Assembly (NCBI RefSeq): GCF_003259255.1
Contig: NZ_QGOL01000013.1
Location: 1 to 64,000 of the forward strand
Reading direction: 5' to 3'
Length of the DNA: 64,000 nucleotides
Source of the DNA: Algoriphagus litoralis
Lineage (GTDB): Bacteria; Bacteroidota; Bacteroidia; Cytophagales; Cyclobacteriaceae
Position 1 is the stretch's first letter. Every line of letters starts with the position of its first letter. The notes beneath the pieces were generated by a model. The model searched no databases, was not told where the DNA came from, and saw only the letters and a program-made list of their open reading frames with translations. Positions 47,853 to 57,400 of the stretch are shown here, in pieces. The position numbers and the translations under genes are program-made.

Positions 47853-48088
47853 TTTTTCTGATTTAAATTAAAAGTCTACAAACAGTTGATTATCTACTTT
47901 TCCTTAACTCGGAGCTGGATAAAAATTTATCCAAAATAAAGATTGTATTCGTTAATCCCATCACACGTACTGAAAGAAGCGGATTAAATTCATGTTTTAA
48001 GATTGATCTCTAGGTGATTGGCTTCATTTCTGTACTTTTGGACAGGATTAATTCCTAATGCTTAACCCACCCCAAATACTTAACACAA

Positions 48089-48355
48089 ATGAAATGGAAT
48101 TCTGTCATCGACAAGGCGCTTGAAGTCTTGCGAACATCTGACCGTGGCTATGTACTCATGGACATGTACAACAATATCCTCACACCGGAGGAAGCTGCAT
48201 TCAACAAAGTCCAAGTGATTCCCTATAATGTTTTGAAATTTATCACGACCCAGTTCTCAGCGATGGGTTTGGATATTTCGGATAAAAATGTGCGGATCAA
48301 GCTCATTGCCTTACTTGAGGAGTTTGACCGACTCCAAAAAGAGCGGATTAAATAA
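48089..48355 (+). CDS. Small conserved protein of unknown function
   Basis: 88 residues, helical and charged, no signal or membrane segment. I do not recognise the family. MKWNSVIDKALEVLRTSDRG and NVRIKLIALLEEFDRLQKE suggest two helices around a short middle. TAnnTTTG (TACTTTTG, 48033-48040) lies 48 bases upstream. A strong bidirectional hairpin separates it from the next gene. Confidence 0.65.
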   Translation: MKWNSVIDKALEVLRTSDRGYVLMDMYNNILTPEEAAFNKVQVIPYNVLKFITTQFSAMGLDISDKNVRIKLIALLEEFDRLQKERIK

Positions 48356-48390
48356 TAGGCATTTTGCTTTTTACAGCCGATGGATAATAA

Positions 48391-48420
48391 AAAAAGGCGA
48401 CTAGAAGTCGCCTTGATTTT
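48391..48420. terminator. Bidirectional terminator
   Basis: Nine-base perfect arms AAGGCGACT (48394-48402) and AGTCGCCTT (48406-48414), three-base loop, A run before and T run after. It serves the plus-strand 88-residue gene and the minus-strand 47-residue gene. Confidence 0.85.
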
Positions 48421-48437
48421 TTCAGAAAGAGTAGTGA

Positions 48438-48581
48438 TTATTTAGAGAAAGAAGCCTTTAGCGCCTCTACATCTACATTTTTGATCACAGGCTTAGCGCA
48501 CAACTGCTTGATTTTGATTACGCGAGCGGTCTGACCTTGTCTTTTTCTTTTCAGTTTTCTTTTTAGTGTTGTTACAGCCAT
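48438..48581 (-). CDS. 47-residue highly basic protein, possibly ribosome-associated
   Basis: ATG at 48581, stop at 48440-48438. It begins MAVTTLKRKLKRKRQGQTAR and ends VIKNVDVEALKASFSK: a Lys/Arg-rich head and an acidic-neutral tail. It is too regular to be chance, sits between a terminator and the hisS promoter region, and uses normal codons. I recall similar short proteins in Cytophagales genomes but cannot name the family. Ribosome or RNA binding is inferred from charge only. Confidence 0.7.
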   Translation of the reverse strand: MAVTTLKRKLKRKRQGQTARVIKIKQLCAKPVIKNVDVEALKASFSK

Positions 48582-48747
48582 GGCCTTATATGTTTAGATT
48601 TTTGAGTTCGAAATGAGGTGCAAAAGTAAGGAAACAATTTATTACAGCCTACAAATCTTCCCATTTTATTCCTGAGTATTACCGGAAATAAGGCAGGCTT
48701 TTGGTGATTTTTAAATAAATTTGAGCTCCAATTACCAAAAATCACCC

Positions 48748-50109
48748 ATGCAGAAGCCGAGTTTGCCAAAAGGCACCCGAGATTTTGGACCCTTGCAGAT
48801 GGCCCGAAGGACATTCATTCTGGACACAATCAAGGACACTTTTCAGCTTTTTGGCTACCAGCAGATCGAGACTCCCGCCATGGAAAATCTCAGTACTCTC
48901 ACTGGGAAGTATGGCGATGAAGGAGATCAGCTGTTGTTCAAGATCTTGAATAGCGGGGAGTTTCTTAAGGATGTTTCTGCCGATGATCTACAAAAACCAT
49001 CTGGTGCTGTTTTGACCAAATTGTCTGAAAAAGGCCTTCGCTACGACCTGACGGTTCCTTTTGCTCGCTATGTGGTCATGAATCGCAATGACTTGACGTT
49101 CCCTTTTAAGCGATTCCAAATCCAGCCGGTATGGCGGGCCGATAGACCACAAAAGGGGCGCTATCGTGAATTTTACCAATGTGATGCCGATGTGGTCGGG
49201 ACAGATAGTTTGGTTTGCGAAGCAGAGATCGTCCTGATGATTCGTCGGGTTTTTGAGAAGTTGGGATTGACAGATTATAGCATCAAAATCAACAACCGTA
49301 AAATCCTTACCGGAATATCGGAAGCGATAGGGGAGGCTGGTAAAGAAGGCCCGCTTTGCGTAGCGATCGATAAGTTGGATAAAATCGGTTGGGAAAAAGT
49401 CAAAGAAGAATTGACACAGCGAGGATTTGGTTCGGAATCTTTGGAAAAACTGACTCCATTAGTAACTCTGGAAAGTGATCTTGCTGGAAAGATTCAATTT
49501 TTGAAGGGTTTTCTTAGTAGCTCCGAGACAGGATTAAAAGGTGTGGAAGAATTGGAGGAGACTTTCGCCATCCTTTCCCAAATGGGAGAAGATCTCACTT
49601 ATATTGACTTTGACATCATGCTGGCCAGAGGATTGTCCTACTATACCGGTGCGATTTTCGAGGTGAAAGTTAACCATGTTTCTATTGGTTCTGTGAGTGG
49701 AGGCGGTCGATACGATAATCTCACCGGGGTTTTTGGACTTCCGGGTGTTTCGGGTGTTGGCTTTTCTTTTGGAGTAGATCGCCTGTATGATGTGATGGAT
49801 GAGTTGAATTTATTTCCAGCGGAAAGTCATACAAGTACACGATTGCTTTTAACTTATTTTGATCAGCAGGGATTTCAGTATGCACTTGGACTGCTTCATC
49901 AATTTCGCAAAGTGGGAATCAAAACTGAAATCTTCCCAAACCAAGTCAAAATTCAAAAACAGTTTGACTTTGCCAATAAAAAAGGAATTCCGTTTGTAGC
50001 TGTCTGCGGCGAGGATGAAATCAATTCAGGACAAGTCTCGATCAAAAACATGACTACTGGCGAACAGACCAAATTTACAATGGAACAGGCGATTCAACAC
50101 TTGGCTTAA
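48748..50109 (+). CDS. hisS: Histidyl-tRNA synthetase
   Basis: 453 residues from the ATG at 48748; a TTG nine codons upstream is less likely. Class II motifs: KPSLPKGTRDFGPLQM, motif 2 around QPVWRADRPQKGRYREFYQ, the histidine-binding LARGLSYYTG and SGGGRYDNL, and the anticodon-binding domain at the end. TAnnTTTG (TAAATTTG) at 48716-48723 is a likely -7 element. It overlaps the opposite gene by four bases at its end. Confidence 0.96.
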   Translation: MQKPSLPKGTRDFGPLQMARRTFILDTIKDTFQLFGYQQIETPAMENLSTLTGKYGDEGDQLLFKILNSGEFLKDVSADDLQKPSGAVLTKLSEKGLRYDLTVPFARYVVMNRNDLTFPFKRFQIQPVWRADRPQKGRYREFYQCDADVVGTDSLVCEAEIVLMIRRVFEKLGLTDYSIKINNRKILTGISEAIGEAGKEGPLCVAIDKLDKIGWEKVKEELTQRGFGSESLEKLTPLVTLESDLAGKIQFLKGFLSSSETGLKGVEELEETFAILSQMGEDLTYIDFDIMLARGLSYYTGAIFEVKVNHVSIGSVSGGGRYDNLTGVFGLPGVSGVGFSFGVDRLYDVMDELNLFPAESHTSTRLLLTYFDQQGFQYALGLLHQFRKVGIKTEIFPNQVKIQKQFDFANKKGIPFVAVCGEDEINSGQVSIKNMTTGEQTKFTMEQAIQHLA

Positions 50110-50387
50110 TCTACCCGAAGTATTGCGGAGATTGGTAGATAAATCCCACCTTTCAAGGAGATGAAAGTGTCTCCCACAGCCCAAACGGTGGTTTCGACCT
50201 GATAGGTGTTAAGGTCAGCAGCTTCAAAAGTGAGTTTGACCTTGGTTTGAAGCAAGTTGCCGAGAGTCTGTGATCTGTAGAGGTCTGCCATTCGTTTTTT
50301 TTGGTCCTCAGGATTGAGAATAACGTCGGATTTGGAGAAGCTCAGGCTGAAGATATTTTCTTTGTCAATAGTAAGAATGGTTTTCAT
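50106..50387 (-). CDS. Small protein of unknown function
   Basis: 93 residues, beta-rich (KVKLTFEAADLNTYQVETTVW, YLPISAILRVD), no signal. I do not recognise the family. It overlaps hisS by four bases tail to tail. Size, start context and codon use are consistent with a real gene, and the pattern suggests a small all-beta domain. Confidence 0.6.
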   Translation of the reverse strand: MKTILTIDKENIFSLSFSKSDVILNPEDQKKRMADLYRSQTLGNLLQTKVKLTFEAADLNTYQVETTVWAVGDTFISLKGGIYLPISAILRVD

Positions 50388-50548
50388 TCGGCTTAGGTTT
50401 GGTTAATTCTTTTTACTTTCTGAGCCAAAAAAATGTTACATGAGTTATTTATATGATTTTCAAAATGCTAGCTTATAATTTAGCAAAAAAGATAATTAGA
50501 AGTAGTAGAAAAGTTTGATAAAAAATAGCGACAATAAACACGAAAGCA

Positions 50549-50884
50549 ATGTTTGATATAATGGGAATGATGGGCAAAGTCAAAGAAGCCCAAGCAAAGA
50601 TTAAAGAAGCACAGGCAAGATTGGTTCACCTGTCGGCGGAGGGTGAATCAGGTGCAGGCCTAGTGAAGGTCTTGGTCAACGGTGACCGCAAAGTCATGAA
50701 AATCGAAATGGATGAGTCACTGGTCAATGCCAACGACAAGGAAATGCTCAGCGATTTGATCGTAGCAGCTACCAACAAAGCCATGGACGCTATCGATGTG
50801 AAAATCAAGGCAGAAATGAAATCAGCAACGGAGGGAATGATTCCCAATATTCCAGGAATGGATCTGGGTAGTATGTTTGGATGA
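50549..50884 (+). CDS. YbaB/EbfC family nucleoid-associated protein
   Basis: 111 residues. Typical start MFDIMGMMGKVKEAQAKIKE, a central beta hairpin (GLVKVLVNGDRKVMKIEMDE) and a Gly/Met-rich end. It binds DNA as a dimer and affects gene expression. In many bacteria it lies between dnaX and recR; here it is followed by a glycosyltransferase with a four-base overlap. Confidence 0.92.
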   Translation: MFDIMGMMGKVKEAQAKIKEAQARLVHLSAEGESGAGLVKVLVNGDRKVMKIEMDESLVNANDKEMLSDLIVAATNKAMDAIDVKIKAEMKSATEGMIPNIPGMDLGSMFG

Positions 50885-51882
50885 GCCGGGCTGCTATTGT
50901 CATTCTGAATTACAATGGAAGTCAGGTTTTGCCTACTTTCTTGCCTTCTGTGATGGCTCACAGTAAGTACGACTGTTGGATTATTGACAATGCGAGTACG
51001 GATGATTCTGTTGATTTTTTAGAGAAAGGGTTCCCACAGATCCCCCTGATTCAGCTTAAATCAAACTTTGGGTATGCCGGTGGATACAATTGGGGATTGG
51101 AGGAGCTGAGAGGAAAATATGAGTACCTAATCTTGCTCAATTCTGATGTGGAGGTTACTCCTCACTGGGATGTTGACCTGGTAAACTGGTTGGATAAGCA
51201 TCCGGATTATGCTGCCCTTCAGCCCAAGATTCTGTCTTGGCAGGATCCAAAAGTATTTGATTATGCCGGAGCAGGCGGAGGTTTTTTAGACGATTTGGCG
51301 TATCCTTATTGTCGGGGAAGAATCTGGAATACCCTGGAAAAAGATCATGGCCAATACGATGATGCTATTCAGGTTGATTGGGCCTCAGGTGCCTGTTTTG
51401 TAATCAGAGCAAGTGATTTTTTTGAGCAAAACGGATTTGATGCTCATTTTTTTGCCCACATGGAAGAAATTGATCTCTGTTGGCGACTGAGGAGAACCGG
51501 TCGCAAGATCGGGTATTTGGGTTCAGTTAGCGTTTTTCATCAAGGTGGAGCTACGCTGGATCGTTCCAGCCCTCGGAAACTTTACCTCAATATCCGAAAC
51601 AGCCTCAGCATGATCTTTAAAAATGTAAATGGGCTCCGGTTTTTGGGTATTCTAATTTTAAAGGCAGTGATTGAGTGGACAGCTGCTATGGGATATTTGC
51701 TAAAGGGCCAAAAAGAATTTGCTTTCGCAGTAGTTAAAGGGTACCGGGACTTTTGGCAGGGAAGGAATTTGATGGAAATACCCAATAAAAAACCTGAACT
51801 GGAAATTGCCAATTCAGGTCCTGCGCGTCTTGTTTTTTGGAATTACCTAGTACTAAGGAAACGAGTTTTCAGCCAGCTTTAG
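50881..51882 (+). CDS. Glycosyltransferase family 2
   Basis: 333 residues. GT-A fold start AAIVILNYNGSQVLPTFLPS, DNASTDDSVDF, metal motif in LLNSDVEV and the ED-like EEIDLCWRLRRTG. Resembles rhamnosyltransferases and other cell-surface glycan enzymes. It overlaps ybaB by four bases and the opposing PspC gene by four. Donor and acceptor are unknown. Confidence 0.9.
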   Translation: MSRAAIVILNYNGSQVLPTFLPSVMAHSKYDCWIIDNASTDDSVDFLEKGFPQIPLIQLKSNFGYAGGYNWGLEELRGKYEYLILLNSDVEVTPHWDVDLVNWLDKHPDYAALQPKILSWQDPKVFDYAGAGGGFLDDLAYPYCRGRIWNTLEKDHGQYDDAIQVDWASGACFVIRASDFFEQNGFDAHFFAHMEEIDLCWRLRRTGRKIGYLGSVSVFHQGGATLDRSSPRKLYLNIRNSLSMIFKNVNGLRFLGILILKAVIEWTAAMGYLLKGQKEFAFAVVKGYRDFWQGRNLMEIPNKKPELEIANSGPARLVFWNYLVLRKRVFSQL

Positions 51883-52097
51883 TCAAACAATACCGGGTTA
51901 TTCATTTTGCGAAAATACTTCCGGATTTTCATCATCATAGCCATGCTTACGTAGAGGATGATGGGGGATCCCATGGTCACAAATGATGAATAAATAAAGA
52001 AAAGCCGAATACTGTCAATGGGGAAATGTAGTTTTTCTCCAAGCCGAGAACAAACCCCAAAGGCTCGCTCCTCAAAGAATAATTTCAGTTTTTCCAT
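51879..52097 (-). CDS. PspC domain protein
   Basis: 72 residues from the ATG at 52097. KLKLFFEERAFGVCSRLGEKLHF followed by one hydrophobic segment is the PspC/phage-shock-type domain. In other bacteria PspC senses membrane stress; here it lacks a visible partner. Two opposing genes flank it. Confidence 0.8.
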   Translation of the reverse strand: MEKLKLFFEERAFGVCSRLGEKLHFPIDSIRLFFIYSSFVTMGSPIILYVSMAMMMKIRKYFRKMNNPVLFD

Positions 52098-52170
52098 AGT
52101 TTGTGGTGGTTTAGTATGCCAAAAATAAGATAATTTGACATTAATTTCTATTAAGCTCAATAAAGCACAA

Positions 52171-53943
52171 ATGTTTAAAATCCAGTGTCTTCTTTTTCTA
52201 TTGCTTTCGAACTCAGTATTTTCTGGGTCAATAATAATGCCTGAAAACAAGTTTTTAAAAGATGCTGCGCTAATCCCACAAAAACTTGTACTGGATAGGG
52301 ATTCGATTCAGTTTACCGTTAAGGGGACCATTCCAATAGAATCAATTCTTTCTCCCAAAAACCCCCAAGTCAGACTTTCATTTAGAGGGGCTGATACTGT
52401 GCTTGATTTGGGAATTTTAGAACTGGAGAAAAATGTGGCAAACTACAGCTATGAAAAGGAATTTTCGCTAAAGTTTGCTCCATGGATGAGTAGTGCGAGC
52501 CTGGAGCTTGTTTTTCAACAAGGAAAAAAAGACAGTCAATCTGGAAAGGAGACCAAGATTCTGTCAAAAGGTGTTGTCGCCCCACAGTTGATGGTCAAAC
52601 TAGGCTCCGTGTACGCAGATGAGCCAATTTATCCAGTTGGTCTTTTTATTACTTCACAGAATATTGACCGAGATATTGTCCGTGTGAAGGACTTTGCTCT
52701 GCAATTCGATTTGGGTTCGGGCAACTATAAATCCAATGCATCAAATTCAAGAACCTTGTCCGAAATTGATGCTTTTATAGAAGCCAATCCAGATATTCTT
52801 GAAATAAAAATCACGGGAATACAATCACCCGAAAGCGGAGAAGGGAAAAACAGTGTCTTGGGTATGAACCGGGCCGAGGCAGCAAAAAAGGCATTAGGAG
52901 TCCGCCTCAATTCCCTAAAAGAGTCCCAAATAAAGGTGGATTCCCGCTGGAAGGATTGGTTTGATCTCAGACTACTGCTTAGGGACTATAATGGGATTTC
53001 TACCAATCGTAAAGATGAACTCTATGCGATTTTGATGAATCAAGAAGCCTATATGGAACAGAGCGAGCGTCTTCGAAAGGTCCCTGGATTCTCCCAGGTA
53101 TCTCAGGACTTATTTCCCAAACTTAGGGTTGCCAAAATTGAAATTGCTGCTAAACCAAGATCAGGACTGGATATGCAGCAATCCATCAAGCTTAAAGAAG
53201 CCTTGTCCAAATCGGATGGGACAAACTCCTTGTCTTTTGAAGAATGGGCTTTGGCTGCGGAAGCAAGCCCAAGCTTGGAAGAAAAGGCTGTGATCTATTC
53301 CAAGATGACAGAATTTTACCGATCAGCTTTGCCTTATAATAATATGGCAGTGGTCAGAATGAGGCAAGCCCAGCGCACACTGGATCCCCAATCCCAAGAA
53401 ATCCTTTGGGAAGAGGCGATGAGACTTTTGACCCAGGCGTATCGAATTGATCCCAATCCCTATACGATTCACAATCAAGGTCAAATTCTCGTATTTCAAG
53501 AAAACTATTGGGATGCCTATGTGAAGTTGTCCGAGGCTTCGGGGATGACTCAAAATTCCGACTTCATTCAAACCAATGAGGCCTTAAAAGGAGCCTTGGA
53601 TATTTTACGGGGTGATTATAAATTGGCTACACTACGCTTTGATTACAAATTCTCCAATCCCAAGGATTATTTTAACAAAGGACTGGCCTATTACATGATT
53701 CAGGACTATTCAAATGCAACGATGGCGTTTGAGGAATCAGTAGAGCAAGGGAGAGAGTTTGGATATGGTTTTTACGGTCTAGCAATGATCGCTGCAGCTA
53801 GCGGACAAAAAGAGGTTGCCATTATTCATTTAAAGAAAGCAATTGCTGCAAATAGGCAATTGGCAGACAAAGCATTCCGAGATCCGCTATTTGAAGAACT
53901 TCGCGAAAGCAAAGAATTTTTTACGGAGTTGTCTTCAAACTGA
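52171..53943 (+). CDS. Secreted protein with OmpA-like and TPR-type regions
   Basis: 590 residues from the ATG at 52171 (CLLFLLLSNSVFSG leader). A beta-rich N-terminal part is followed by a segment like the OmpA C-terminal domain: FALQFDLGSGNYKSN, IEANPDILEIKITG, MNRAEAAKKAL. The last about 200 residues are TPR-like repeats (EAMRLLTQAYRIDPNPYTIH, FNKGLAYYMIQDYSNATMAF). It is probably a periplasmic scaffold near the outer membrane. Function is unknown. Close to the ybaB/glycosyltransferase genes but not overlapping them. Confidence 0.75.
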   Translation: MFKIQCLLFLLLSNSVFSGSIIMPENKFLKDAALIPQKLVLDRDSIQFTVKGTIPIESILSPKNPQVRLSFRGADTVLDLGILELEKNVANYSYEKEFSLKFAPWMSSASLELVFQQGKKDSQSGKETKILSKGVVAPQLMVKLGSVYADEPIYPVGLFITSQNIDRDIVRVKDFALQFDLGSGNYKSNASNSRTLSEIDAFIEANPDILEIKITGIQSPESGEGKNSVLGMNRAEAAKKALGVRLNSLKESQIKVDSRWKDWFDLRLLLRDYNGISTNRKDELYAILMNQEAYMEQSERLRKVPGFSQVSQDLFPKLRVAKIEIAAKPRSGLDMQQSIKLKEALSKSDGTNSLSFEEWALAAEASPSLEEKAVIYSKMTEFYRSALPYNNMAVVRMRQAQRTLDPQSQEILWEEAMRLLTQAYRIDPNPYTIHNQGQILVFQENYWDAYVKLSEASGMTQNSDFIQTNEALKGALDILRGDYKLATLRFDYKFSNPKDYFNKGLAYYMIQDYSNATMAFEESVEQGREFGYGFYGLAMIAAASGQKEVAIIHLKKAIAANRQLADKAFRDPLFEELRESKEFFTELSSN

Positions 53944-53960
53944 ATTTTTGATAGAACTTA

Positions 53961-53995
53961 AAAAATTACAAACTGGGTCATTTTTTGTGATTTTT
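53961..53995 (+). terminator. Likely terminator of the TPR gene
   Basis: Arms AAAAATTACAAA (53961-53972) and TTTGTGATTTTT (53984-53995), one G-U pair, 11-base loop, T run at the end. AU-rich and weaker than the others. Confidence 0.55.
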
Positions 53996-54231
53996 TCAAG
54001 AAAACAACTTTTTGTTTCGAGAATTCATATTTTAATAAAGGTTTTATTAGGTTTTATACTTTCTAGAGGCGAAGTATTTATAAGAATCTGAAAAAAATCG
54101 AATTTTAATTTGGACATGGAGGTTTGAAATTTGTTTTAGATTATTTAACATTGAGGGTTAAGAATTAACAATAAAACCCAAAATTCAAGCCTATGATCTA
54201 TTTTACTTAGAATTACGCCCTCTCTCAATCA

Positions 54232-54325
54232 GCATCTACAGATGCACTCAAACCTACTGGTTTTTATTAAGCAGGTCTTTCGACCAAGGTAAATCGCGAT
54301 GAACTCCTGAACGTCAGGTGTTTTT
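54232..54325. ncRNA. Four successive hairpins upstream of susC (leader or small RNA candidate)
   Basis: Four hairpins in 94 bases: GCATC/GATGC (54232-54245), AACC/GGTT, GGTC/GACC (54274-54285; on the minus strand its loop is GAAA, a GNRA type) and CCTGA/TCAGG (54306-54318) followed by five T. The last resembles a terminator for a plus-strand RNA. Known precedent: small antisense RNAs at SusC leaders in Bacteroides. Strand and existence are not shown by sequence alone. Confidence 0.4.
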
Positions 54326-54349
54326 AAAATTGCTGTTTTAAGAATAATC

Positions 54350-54361
54350 GCAAACGATTGC
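54350..54361. promoter_or_regulatory. Candidate LacI-family operator upstream of susC
   Basis: GCAAACGATTGC: GCAA/TTGC arms around a central CG, typical for LacI-family sites. It lies 60 bases before the susC start. A copy with one substitution lies upstream of the lacI gene (12173-12184). Confidence 0.55.
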
Positions 54362-54420
54362 ATAATCTATTAACAAACAAGTTTTTGAGATTAATCTTGT
54401 TACCCAATCTATCTATGTTT

Positions 54421-57400
54421 ATGAAAAATGTGTACAAATTTCTAAGTGTGTGCCTTACGCTCTTAGTCCTATCCTCCAGTGCTGCCTTTGCGCAGAAGAC
54501 TGTGACGGGTACGGTACTCGATGAGTTTGGTGTAGGTCTTCCAGGGGTTTCCATCCTTGTGAAAGGTACTACTACCGGTACAGCTACTGATATTGACGGA
54601 AAATATTCCCTCAGTGTCCCTAATGACCAGGCAACCCTGGTATTTTCATTTATCGGCTATTCTGCTATTGAGCAGGTAGTTGGTTCCAGAAGTGTCATCG
54701 ACGTAAATATGGCGCCGGATGAAAGAACACTTACTGAATTAGTCGTAACCGGTTACTCTATCGATTCAAGAAGAGAAACTACCGGGGCGATCGCAACCGT
54801 TGATCCAAGAGATTTAACAGTAATCCCTACAGGTAACGTGGAGCAAACGCTTCAGGGACGTGTATCAGGTGTGACTGTAATTACAAACGGTCAGCCAGGT
54901 ACCTCTTCTATCATCCGTGTTCGTGGTTTCGGTGCCTTCGGTGGTAACGAGCCTCTATACATCGTTGATGGATTGCCTACAGGTTCTACAGACTTCTTGA
55001 ATCCTGATGACATTGAGTCAACTACCGTATTGAAGGATGCAGCAGCTGCCTCTATTTATGGTGCTCGTGCTGCAAACGGTGTAATCGTTTATACCACTAA
55101 GCGTGGAGCTAGAAACAAAAAGCTCAGAGTGGATTACAACGGTATGTATGGAATCACGAATCCAGGCGAAGGTTTGGATATGATGAATCCACAGGATTAT
55201 GCTACCTATACTTGGTTAGCTGAAACAAATACTGCCAGAATTAACGGTGTCGCACCAAATTATGGACATCCACAATTTGGAACAGGTTCTTCTCCTGTTA
55301 TGCCATATTATTTGAGTTTGATCACCAGAGATCCTGTCTCAGGTGCTTTTGGTGTTTCATCTGGTCAAGCTGGACCGCTTTCTGCTGCTCAAATTGAGCA
55401 ACAAAGAGAATGGTACAATATTGATCCTACAAAAGGAACTGTTAGACAACTTACTCGAGCAATGACCGGTGAAGGTACTGACTGGTATGCAGCGCTTACT
55501 GCACCTGCTCCCCTTCACAGACACTCGTTGGGATTTAATGGTGGTTCTGAAACCAGCAGATTTTATGTTGGCTTGGGTCTTCAGGAGCAAGATGGTATCA
55601 TGATTGGAAACACTTTCAAAAGATATTCTCTTAGAACTAATTCTGAATTTGATGTAACGAAGCGAATTAGAATTGGTCAAAACTTCCAAGGAACGTATCG
55701 TCAGGTACTAGGTCAACAAGGTGGAACGGGAGGACGTGGAGTTTCTGATGATGAAAACGATATCCTTCAGGCATTCCGTATGCCATCCATCATCCCTGTT
55801 TATGACGAGTTTGGTGGCTATGCAGGAACCGCTTCAAGAGGTTTCAACAACCCAAGAAACCCAGTAGCAAACAGAGAAGGTCAGCTAAATAACAGAAACT
55901 TTAATGCAAATGCATTTGGTAACGTATATGCCGAGTGGGACATTATCGACGACTTGACATTCAGAACTTCGATTGGTGGTCAGTATAACAACTACTACTT
56001 CTATGATTACACGAGATTACAGTATGAAAACTCTGAAAATAACTCAGCCTTTGGCTATGGAGAAGGTTCAGGATTTTCTTTCGGCTGGACTTTCACCAAC
56101 ACTGTTTCTTACAAAAAGACAATTGATAAGCATGATTTCAATGTATTGGTAGGTCAGGAAGCATTGAACTCTGGCGCAGGTAGAAATATCAGTGCTGTAG
56201 GTCAAAATCCTTTCTCCCAAGATCCTGATTTCATCACCATCTCCAATTTGCCTGTAGGAACAAGACAAGTGAACTCTGATCAGTTCAAAGGGGTAAACTT
56301 CAACTCTTACTTCGGTCAATTGAGATATACCTACAACGATAAGTACATCGTTAGTGCTGTAGTAAGACGTGACGGTTCTTCAAGATTTGGAGAAAATGCT
56401 AGATATGGTGTGTTCCCTGCATTCTCTGCAGCATGGAGAATTTCCTCCGAGTCATTCCTTCAGGGAGCTACTTGGATTGATGACTTGAAAATCCGTGGTG
56501 GTTGGGGACAAATGGGTAACTCTAATAACGTAGATCCAAATAACCAATATTCACTTTTCGCAGGAAATATTGGAGCATCTTCTTATGACATCACTGGATC
56601 AAACTCTGGTGCGCAGATTGGATTTAGAAGATCTAGAATTGGTAACCCTAATGCTCAGTGGGAAACTGCTGTTACTCAAAACATTGGTTTTGACGGTACT
56701 TTCTTCAATGGCCGATTGGACATAATCTTTGATTGGTGGAAAAAAGACACCAAAGACTTGTTGTTCACAGTTCCAATTCCTTTGACTGCTGGTTCAAACG
56801 CTGCTGCTCCTGCAGTTAACGTGGGTCAGATGCTGAACAGAGGTCTTGACCTTTTGGTTAGCACAAGAGGTAATTTGACTGGAGATTTGACTTACGAATT
56901 GACTCTGACAGGTTCAACCTTGAAGAACGAAATTGTATCTCTTTCTGATGGTCTAGATTTTATCACAACAGTTAACCCTTCATTCAGAGGTATTCAGCCT
57001 ATCCGAAATGCTGTTGGCCAGCCATTGTCCTCTTTCTTTGGATATAATGTTCTGGGTCTATTCAGAGATCAGGAGGATGTAAATTCTCACGCTGCTCAGG
57101 ATGGTAAAGCTCCAGGTCGTTTCAAGTTTGAAGATGTGAATGGCGATGGTACGATCACTCCTGATGACCGAGTATTCATGGGAAGCCCAGTGCCTGACTT
57201 TACAGGTGGTATGAACTTCACTTTAGGTTACAAAGGATTTGATCTTTCTGCCTATTTCTACACTTCAATCGGAAACGAGATCTTCAATCAGTCCAAATGG
57301 TTTACTGACTTCTTCCAAACTTTCGAAGGCGCTGCTATTTCTGAGCGTTTGAAAAATGCTTGGACTCCAGAAAATCTGAATGCTACAATTCCTGTAGTGG

